A DNA stretch of 64,000 nt from assembly GCF_037893015.1 (NCBI RefSeq), contig NC_133665.1, forward strand, positions 102,205,937 through 102,269,936. The letters are read 5' to 3'. Below the pieces are notes generated by a model. It saw nothing but the letters and a program-made list of their open reading frames with translations, was not told the origin of the DNA and did not search any database. Below, in pieces: positions 56,377-64,000 of the stretch. Every line of letters starts with the position of its first letter. Within the stretch, counting starts at the first letter, position 1. The DNA comes from Macrotis lagotis. Lineage: Eukaryota > Chordata > Mammalia > Peramelemorphia > Peramelidae. The position numbers and the translations under genes were made by a program.

Positions 56377-56533
56377 GGAGTGGCTTGGTGGCACAGTGAA
56401 TAGAACACCGGCCTTGGAGTCAGGAGTACCTGGGTTCAAATCCGACCTCAGACACTTGATAATTACCTAGCCATGTGGCCTTTGGCAAGCCACTTAACCC
56501 CATTGCCTTGAAAAATCTAAAAAAAAAAAAAAA
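56377..56533 (+). mobile_element. WSINE1-type SINE
   Basis: Full-length with 9-bp duplication ATAGAGACT at 56368-56376 and 56534-56542; the 'ggccttggagtca' variant. Confidence 0.95.
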
Positions 56534-56542
56534 ATAGAGACT

Positions 56543-57071
56543 CCTGAGCAAAATAAAAAAATGTTTATTTTGGCTTTTCTCCAGAAAAGGGCACACTCCA
56601 AGGCTCACAAAGGTAGTGAAGATCAAGGAGCTACCCCGAATTGACAGTCAATTGACAGTCAATTTATATGGCCTAACACAATCCCCTCCTCCCTATTGTC
56701 CCTCTCAATTGACTCATTGGTTAGTCTTCCGGAGTTACATTCTACTTGTGAAAATCTACCCCAGCAACAAAAAAAAGAATGAAAGTTTTTCATAAAATAT
56801 TACTTCACCATCCAGATGGTGAGAGTAACCTTCAGGATTATAACTATCTTACTGAAATGTAACTTGTCTTGGCACACAAGGTCTAGGAACAGTCTACTTA
56901 TCATCAAACAAGAGGAGTCATAAGCTTCTTTGGAATGCAAGGTTTTTCTCATGGGAAAAAGTCTACTGTCCTTCTAGTGGTCAGTAAAAGTAGTCTTATC
57001 AAAAGTTAGGAGAGTGAGCCACCTGTTTGGAATACAAGGGGCTTTCTTCTAGAAATAGTTTAAGAATAATA
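56543..57071. other. IBA57 intron 1, no feature seen
   Basis: Contains a short direct repeat (ttgacagtcaattgacagtc near 56641). Otherwise unassigned. Confidence 0.4.
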
Positions 57072-57228
57072 TGGGGGCAGCTAGGTGAGCAGTGGATAGA
57101 GCACTGGCCCTGGAGTCAGGGCCAATTATGAGTTCAAATCCAGACTCAGGCACTTAATAATTACCTACCCTGTGTGGCCTTGGGCAAGCCACTTAACCTC
57201 ATTTGTCTTGCAAAAACCTAAAAAAAAA
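57072..57228 (+). mobile_element. WSINE1-type SINE
   Basis: Full-length copy with small changes (ctaggtgagcagtggatag; gccaattatgagttcaaatc). Confidence 0.93.
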
Positions 57229-57396
57229 AAATAATAGTTTGTTCTTTCTTTGATATTTCTTAATCTTCAGAGGACTTCACTAGGAATATTAACCCTGAAA
57301 TGGTTTTATTGAGAATATTCCACTCAGCAGTTATCCAGTTTTTTGGAAAATGAAGTCTAGATGCTTTTTTTGATCAATGCTTTACCAATAATTCTT

Positions 57397-57555
57397 TTTT
57401 TTTTTTTAGGTTTTTGCAAGGCAAATGGGGGTTAAGTGGCTTGCCCAAGGCCACACAGCTAGGTAATTATTAAGTGTCTGAGATCAGATTTGAACCCAGG
57501 TCCTCCTGACTCCAGGGCCGGTGCTCTATCCATTGCACCACCTAGCCACCCCTAG
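57397..57555 (-). mobile_element. WSINE1-type SINE at the edge of an L1 tail insertion
   Basis: Full reverse-strand copy. Flanks: ACCAATAATTCTT (57384-57396) and ACCAATAGTCCTT (57556-57568). Confidence 0.95.
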
Positions 57556-57568
57556 ACCAATAGTCCTT

Positions 57569-57975
57569 TTTTATTTTTATTTTTTTAAATTAAAGATTTT
57601 ATTTATTTTGAGTTTTACAATATTTCCCCTAATCTTACTTCCCTCCCCCCACCCCCCCACAAAAGGTAATTTGTCAGTCTTTACATTGTTTTCATGGTAT
57701 ACATTGATCCAAATTGAGTGTGATGAGAGAGAGAAATTATATCCTTAAGGAAGAAACATAAAGTATAAGAGATAACAAGATCAGACAATAAGATATCAGT
57801 TTTTTTTCCCCTAAATTTAAGGTAATAGTCCTTGGTCTTTGTTCAAACTCCACAGTTCTTTCTCTGGATACAGATGGTATTCTCCATTGCAGAGAGCCCT
57901 AAATCGACCCTGATTGTTGCACTGATGGAATGAGCGAGTCCATCAAGGTTGATCATCGCCCCCATGTAGCTGTAG
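57569..57975 (-). mobile_element. 5'-truncated L1 tail inside L1 ORF1
   Basis: Reverse-strand L1 3' UTR (gttttacaatatttccccta, gtatacattgatccaaattg, aaggttgatcatcgccccca). Flanked by ACCAATAGTCCTT (57556-57568) and AACAATAATTCTT (57976-57988). Confidence 0.88.
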
Positions 57976-59255
57976 AACAATAATTCTTAAATGATATCTC
58001 CTGGATCTATTTTCCAGGATCTGTCTTTCCAATGAAAGATTTCAAATTTTGTTCTATTTTTTCGATCTTTGATTTTTGTTTTATTGTTTCTTAATGACTG
58101 ATAGAGTCACTAGTTTCCACTTGCCCAAGAGTTCTTCAGGGGAATTTTTGTACCTCTTCTTTCCATTTGACAAGTTATGATTTTTAAAGTATTCTTTTCA
58201 TGGAATTTTTATTCCTCTTTTACCACTTGATCTATTGTTTTCCAAAGTGCTATTTTTCTTTGGTATTTTATTGTGCCTCCTTTACCAAACTGTTGACTCC
58301 TTTTATCATGATTTTTTTTTTGTATCACTCTTCTCCATTTTTCATTTACCTCTTTTGCTTAATTTATAACATCCTTTTTGAGTTCTTCCATGGTCTGAGA
58401 CCAGCTCATATTTTCTTTGAGGCTTTGGATGTAGTAGTTTGGACATTATTGCCTTCTTCCAAGCTTGGTTTTGATCTTCCCTGTCACCATATTAATTTTC
58501 TGTAATCAGAATCTTTTTTTTCTGCTGTTTGCTCGTTTTTCTAGCCTATTCATTGACTTTTAATTCTATGCTAAAGTGGAGCTATGCTTACAGAGTGGAG
58601 GGGGGATTATACTAAAGTTTCAGGGGTTTTTTGTACAGCTATTTTCAGAGATAATTCTGGTGAAGTTTTAGATTCTTCCAAAGTGGTATGATCTAAGGAG
58701 AGGTGTGTTTATAACTCTCCTGGCCTTTACTCTGGTCTGTGAGTGATCACAAGCACTTTTTTCCCATCTTGGAACAGTGATTAGGGTCCTTGCTCCTCTC
58801 TGGCTTCAAGCTTTGTATGCTAGTGCTCCTTCTCATTCCAGGACTGAGACCTGGGGCTGTGACCTGGATCTTTGTGTGAGCAGTGCAGCAGTCTTGCCCC
58901 CACCTTAGCAAAGGGATCTCTGTAATCTTCTGACCAGTTGTCCAACTCCCTTACTGTCTGTGGGCTGAGAGGTCTAGGAAACCCCCATTGCCCCCACTGA
59001 GTCAGTCACCCCCAAGGTCTACCATTGGTTTGCCATGACTTGGCAGGTGCTGGACTTCACTTAATTCTCACCCTATTGCAAAGACCTTTCCTGCAGACCT
59101 GAACTGTCATGGGCTGAAAAATTGTCTCACCCTATTTTTTTGTGAGTTCTGCCATGCTAGAATTTATTTTGAGGTACTGTTTAAAGTTTTTGGAGTGGTT
59201 TGGGGAGAGCTCAGAGTAGTCCCTTTTCTCCGACATTTTGTCCTCACTCCTGAAC

Positions 59256-59477
59256 CTACTAAATAATACCTACTAAATAAATGCAGAATTTTTTTAAATT
59301 AAGAAACATCAAAAAAGTTGCCATACTGAAGTTTTCAATTGTGATGAAACATCCAGAGTGGTGGTAATCTATGAGGGCTGAGTGAAGCATACATTTTCAG
59401 ACACGGCCCATATGTTTGGTTTTCCTTAATAGTATATTAGTTTTATGGGATTTTTTTAAGGGAAATGTTTTTTTATT
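59256..59477. other. IBA57 intron 1, no feature seen
   Basis: Short unassigned stretch between L1 remains and a SINE. Confidence 0.4.
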
Positions 59478-59662
59478 TGGTGCTTTTATTTATTTTTTTA
59501 GGTTTGGTTTTTTTTTTTTTTTTTTGGCAAGGCAGTGGGTTTAAGTGGCTTGCCCAAGGCCATAGAGCTAGGTAATTATTAAGTGTCTAAGGCAGGATTT
59601 GAACTCAGGTACTCCTGACTCCAGGATCCATGCTCTATCCACTGCTCCACCTAGCCTCCCCT
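59478..59662 (-). mobile_element. WSINE1-type SINE
   Basis: Full reverse-strand copy; 17-bp duplication GGAAAKGTTTTTTTATT at 59461-59477 and 59663-59679 with one mismatch. Confidence 0.95.
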
Positions 59663-59679
59663 GGAAAGGTTTTTTTATT

Positions 59680-61015
59680 AATTAAAAAAAGTATCACATT
59701 TTGGTCCACGGGAGACCTGATTTCAATAGGTGTTAAGGCAGTGTCATCTTTTCTGTCTTCACCCTTTATTGCTTATAAAGTGTCTCAAACCACCCAAAAC
59801 AAGCCTTCTCCCCAGCCAAGTTCTTTACTTTATGGTGCAGAAATCATAGGAAAGTTCAAACTGTTTTGTTTGGCATCCAGGATCCTCTATGGGCAGGCCT
59901 CACCCTATTTCTCCATCCCACATCCTCTCCATACCTGCCACACTCCAAGCTTGACTAGCCCCCCCCCCCCCCAAGCACACCTGTCCTCTCCATCCTCTGA
60001 TCCTCCAGCTCACCTGCAGCTCCTTCCAGGGGAAGGGGCTTGCCTTACAGATTCTATGGTGAGATGTGACAACTACTTTCTTTGTGCAGGTCTTCTCTAT
60101 CACTAGCAAGAGTAGGAGTCTGCCCCCTTCTTGGGGTCAGAGAATCATAGCCTCATCTCAGCTTTGTATTTTAACTCAGCCTGTAGACCTGCAAACACTA
60201 GGTCCTTCTAAAGACCTGCCTGCTTGGGTGGGCCTGGGCCGAGCAGGAATAAGGTCAGGGGACCTTGCAGGGACTGCAGAGCCAGCTCCTCCCCTGACCC
60301 AGCTCATTCACTTTGGAGTGGGCTGCAGAACCTTCTGGACCACTTGGTCTAGTTGGGCTCTCTAGACCAGTAGCAGGGGCCGGGGGGGGGGGGGGGCAGG
60401 AAAGGGCTGATGAGAAAGAAGTGGCCAATTTTCCACAAGATCATAAGTAGGTGGGAGTTACATGCTAGAGACAGCTAGATTTTAGAGGTCAGTAGTCCAA
60501 AGGGATAGATGGACAAGTTATTGGAAAAAAAAAAGACAAGTTATTGAAGGTCAAGCTGGAGTGACCCCAAAAGCCAGTTGGGCACTTATGTCAAAAGGCT
60601 AGTTCCCAGACAGACTTGCTCATTGTGGCATCTGTGCTCTTGTCTTCTGGAGCCCTGGTGTTCATGACCTCTGTCTCTCTCCATACTCTGCAAGACTTTC
60701 AACTATGGACAGCTGCCAGGCACTGCCACCAAAGAGAAATGAGTTTGTCCAATGCATTAGAGATCAGAAATTCTTGCCAGGTTCCAGACCATAACCCAGA
60801 GCCAGGCTACAAACTGTACCCCTAATCTTTCCTCTAGGCAGAGGCATTTGTATAGCCCAGGCTAAAATCTGAGAATTGCATTCCTTGTTATTATTATTCA
60901 TCAGAACCTTTGAGTTCTCACTATAATATACATGATTTTACTTATGACAAAAATCATTCCCTATGGATTATGGAAAACCTGATTTTCTGGCATTAAAAGT
61001 AGTGCATTTATTTTT
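59680..61015. other. IBA57 intron 1, no gene seen
   Basis: GC-moderate, repeat-poor. A 158-codon open frame ending at 60106 starts inside the SINE and has no recognised similarity. A G-run lies at 60382-60396. No exon or RNA supported. Confidence 0.45.
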
Positions 61016-61019
61016 AAAA

Positions 61020-62760
61020 AAAAAACACTACTTTTTATTTTTTAAATATTTCATTTATTTATATTTCCAACTATATGCAAAGATAGTTTTCAACAATCAA
61101 TTTTTTTCTTAAGATTTTGAGTTTCACATTTTTCTCTTTCCCTCTTCCCCCCCTTCCCGACAAAAAGCAATCCTAATATAGGTTATATGTGTATAACTGT
61201 TAAGTGTATATCCATATTAATCATGTTGTAAAAGAAAAATCAAATCAAAAAGAAGGAAAAACATTACATAAGACACTTTTTAAAAATTGAAGATAGTAAA
61301 CTTTGGTCTGCATTTGAACTTCACAGTTCCTTCTCTGGATGAGGATGGTATTTTCCACCACAAGTCTTTTAGAATTGTCTTTGATTATTGCACTGCTGAT
61401 ATGAGCAAGTTCATCATAATTGATTATCACCCAATTTTGTTGTTAGGTACACAATGTTAGTGTTGTTAGTGTGTTGTTGTTAGTATTAGTTCTGATCACT
61501 TTGCTCAGCATCAGTTTATGCAAATCTTTCCAGGCTTTTCTGAACTCCTGTCCCTCATGATTGCTTTTAGAACAATAGTGCTCCATCATATTTATGTAGC
61601 ACAATTTGTTCAGCCGTTCTCCAATTGATAGGTATCCCTCAATTTCCAATTCTTTGCCACCACAAACAGGGCCACTATGAATATTTTTGTACAAGTGATG
61701 TTTTTACCCTTTTTCATGATCTTTTCAGGGTATAGACCCAGTAGTGGTATTGCTGGATCACAGGGTATGCACAGTTTTATAGTTCCAAATTGTTCTTCAG
61801 AAGGGTTCTTTTTTTTAAATTTATTTTTATTAAAGATATTATTTGAGTTTTACATTTTCCCCCAATCTTGCTTCCCCCCCCCCCCACAGAAAGCACTCTG
61901 TCAGTCTTTACTTTGTTTCCATGTTGTACCTTGTTCCAAATTGGGTGTGATGAGAGAGAAATCATATCACTAAAGAGAAGAGAAGTCTAAGAGGTAACAA
62001 GATCAGACAATAAGCTATGTTTTTTTTTCTAAATTAAAGGGAATAGTCCTTGCACTTTGTTCAAACTCCACAGCTCCTTATCTGGATACAGATGGCACTC
62101 TCCTTTGCAGACAGCCCAAAATTGTCCCTGGTTGTTGCACTGATGGAATGAGCGAGTCCTTCAAGGTTGATCATCACCCCCATGTTGCTGTTATAGGGTG
62201 TACAGTGTTTTTCTGGTTCTGCTCATCTCACTCAGCATCAATTCATGCAAATCCCTCCAGGTTTCCCTGAAATCTCGTCCCTCCTGGTTTCTAATAGAAC
62301 AATAGTGTTCCATGACATACATAGACCACAGTTTGCTAAGCCATTCCCCAATTGAAGGACATTTACTGGATTTCCAATTCTTTGCCACCACAAACAGGGC
62401 TGTATAAATATTTTTGTACAAGTAATGTTTTTACCCTTTTCCCTCATCTCTTCAGGGTATAGACCCAATAGTGGCATTGCTGGGTCAAAGGGTATGCACA
62501 TTTTTGTTTCCCTTTGGGCATAGTTCCAAATAGCTCTCCAGAAGGGTTGGATGAGTTCACAGCTCCACCAACAGTGTAATAGTGTCTCAGATTTCCCACA
62601 TCCCTTCCAACAATGATCATTATCCTTCCTGGTCATACTGGCTAATTTTTGAAGGGTTCTGAACTCCACCAACAATGCATTAGTGTCCCAATTTTCCCAC
62701 ATCCCCTCCAACATTGATCATTTTCTTTTTTAGTCATATCAGCCAATTTGATAAGTATGA
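61020..62760 (-). mobile_element. old L1 3' end, split by a younger L1 tail
   Basis: Left piece 61020-61809: reverse-strand L1 3' UTR and end of ORF2 (frames with LSIGERLNKLCYINMMEHYC and FRKAWKDLHKLMLSKV). It resumes at 62651-62760 (ccaccaacaatgcattagtg, ttgatcattttcttttttag). The inserted tail occupies 61810-62650. Confidence 0.85.
61810..62650 (-). mobile_element. 5'-truncated L1 tail inside an older L1 3' end
   Basis: Reverse-strand end of ORF2 (frames with LLHCWWSCELIQPFWRAIWN, CPSIGEWLSKLWSMYVMEHY and FRETWRDLHELMLSEM) and 3' UTR. The perfect 10-bp duplication GAAGGGTTCT lies at 61800-61809 and 62651-62660. Confidence 0.93.
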
Positions 62761-63063
62761 TTTTGTTCTTATCAGAAGCCTTCTCTGATTCCATCCACTG
62801 CTAAAAATGATCTATCCTTTCCAGATTTCTGTTAGTACTTTGGTTGGAACTTTTATCTGCTCACATTCTAAGTGCAGTTTCTTCCCTTACTAGATCACTC
62901 TGAAAGCAGGGAGGGTCTTTTTTGTTTTTTCCATCTTTTTGTGTCAGCACCAAATACTGTGACTTGCATACTTACATATACTCTTGTTGAATCCTTGAAT
63001 TGAAGCCAGATTGTTTTTCCTCAGCTTGCTCAAAACCTGATTTCTCTTTTTTTTTTTCCTCAG
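62761..63063 (+). other. end of IBA57 intron 1
   Basis: Unique sequence leading to a long pyrimidine tract (ctctttttttttttcctcag) that ends at the exon 2 acceptor AG (63062-63063). Confidence 0.8.
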
Positions 63064-63410
63064 ACTCCATGAAAGCCAAGAGGAAGAACCAGACTTTCTT
63101 CTGGAGTTTGACAACTCAGTGTCTGGTGATTTTCAGAACCACTTGAAACTATATAAAATCCGAAGAAAAGTCAGCATCAGCCCTTGCCCTGATCTTTCTC
63201 TCTGGGCTATCCTCCCACAAACTGCAGCAGAGGGCCTGGCAATGCCCTTGTTAGAGAAAGGTTGCAAACCTATGGTTCTTACCCCAGACCCCAGAGCAGC
63301 ATGCATGGGCTGGAGGTTAATCATTCAAAAGGAAGATATGGCCCAGGAAGTGGTTCCTACTACCCAAATTAGAAGCACGAAGGACTATCATAGATACAGG
63401 TATCAAAAAG
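63064..63410 (+). CDS. IBA57: IBA57 exon 2 (partial gene; continues beyond window)
   Basis: Joins exon 1 in frame through a split Arg codon (AG|A) and encodes residues 114-229: LHESQEEEPDFLLEFDNSVS, then NHLKLYKIRRKVSISPCPDL and DPRAACMGWRLII, ending DYHRYRYQK. These align with human IBA57 (HLALYRIRRKV, DPRTARMGWRLL, DYHQHRYLQG). The KLYKIRRKV-type segment is a family signature. Exon ends at aaaaag|gtaaat, leaving one base of a split Gly codon, as in human YLQG. No frame breaks. The exon with the KGCYIGQE motif, carrying the family's conserved cysteine, is expected to the right of the window. Confidence 0.96.
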
Positions 63411-64000
63411 GTAAATGAGAGCTCCCTGCTGGGGCGGGAGGGGGGTGGAGATGAGGAATGGAGAAAGGAACCCTGGCCCATAGTAGCTGAGGAGTCACAC
63501 TCAGGCCAGGGACTCTTGACCTTTTTTGTGTCAGTGAACCTTGGGAAGTATCATAAAGCCTAGAGATCCTCTTTACAAGTAACATTTTAAAAAATAGACA
63601 ATCACAAAGGAAACTAATTATATTGAAATATAGTTATCAAAATATTTTGTAATACAAGTTCAAGGCCTCCCCCAAGTCAGGAATCCCCAGACTAGATGGT
63701 TAAATAATCATGATAATCATGATAACTATGATAACCATGATAACCTTTCACCCTTTACACTGTGATCTTGGCTTCCTCAGTTTTTCCATAATCTGCTAAA
63801 GAAGTTGCTAAACATGCATGCTGTTTTTTCACTTCTCAGTCAAGAGTAATTAAGGGAAGGCTGGACAATAAAGAAGTTAAATAAATGAGAGCTAATGTGG
63901 TATAGAAGTGAAAAACTCTGAATTCTAGTCCAAGCTTCTCATCTCCCAGCTCTGTGAGCTTCACTGTCCTCATTTGTAAAAAGGTAGTTCTATTCTTCAT
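63411..64000 (+). other. start of IBA57 intron 2
   Basis: A 9-bp tandem (atgataatc / atgataacc, about 4-5 units) lies at 63705-63745. Positions about 63890-64000 resemble a decayed CORE-SINE. No further exon seen. Confidence 0.55.

Larger units (their letters stand above)
57235..59255 (-). mobile_element. old L1 5' UTR and ORF1, split by SINE and L1 tail
   Basis: The reverse strand starts near 59255 with the L1 5' hallmark (the + strand reads ttttctccgacattttgtcc), covers the 5' UTR and the ORF1 coiled-coil region (58000-58560), then the block aatgatatctcctggatcta. The block's continuation lies at 57360-57396 (gctttttttgatcaatgctt), on the other side of the inserted 57397-57975. Many frame breaks. 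Confidence 0.75.

Noticed and set aside
59630-60106. 158-codon + frame in IBA57 intron 1
   Set aside because: Begins inside a SINE and contains no recognised domain; no splice or homology support.

Overview
The window comes from a marsupial nuclear genome, most likely an Australian lineage. About 27 copies of one tRNA-like SINE with an A-rich tail (WSINE1-type) are scattered through it, with older marsupial MAR/MON-type and CORE-SINEs, marsupial L1 and half-L1-like LINE pieces, and long intergenic and intronic stretches. The species assignment is inference from repeat content; a dasyurid-like genome fits but is not proven.

Two protein-coding genes can be supported, both on the + strand. GJC2 (connexin-47, a gap-junction channel protein of oligodendrocytes) has its complete coding exon at 14185-15468, with two candidate upstream non-coding first exons (near 6.6-6.74 kb and 10.33-10.40 kb). 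IBA57 (mitochondrial 4Fe-4S cluster assembly factor) begins in a CpG-rich promoter near 45 kb. Its exon 1 is 45198-45538, a 17.5-kb intron full of LINEs follows, exon 2 is 63064-63410, and the rest lies beyond the right edge. GJC2 and IBA57 are also neighbours in human, so the order is conserved synteny. The genes do not form a pathway.

Layout: 1-10 kb is intergenic or GJC2-upstream sequence with old repeats and a U6 pseudogene. 10-15.5 kb is GJC2 with a 22-bp minisatellite and a GGGGCC hexanucleotide array just before the coding exon. 15.5-44.4 kb is repeat-rich sequence, probably starting with a long GJC2 3' UTR, and includes a U6-L1 chimeric insertion, a pogo-like DNA transposon fossil and a multi-layer nested insertion. 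44.4-45.5 kb is the IBA57 CpG island and exon 1. 45.5-63 kb is IBA57 intron 1, with three cases of an L1 tail landing inside an older L1. 63-64 kb is IBA57 exon 2 and the start of intron 2.

I found no convincing new gene system, CRISPR array or operon. The most unusual items are the G4C2 array beside the GJC2 splice acceptor, the U6-L1 chimera with perfect 14-bp target-site duplications, an L1 copy that ends in poly(A) inside ORF1, and the nested insertions that reuse one target sequence.
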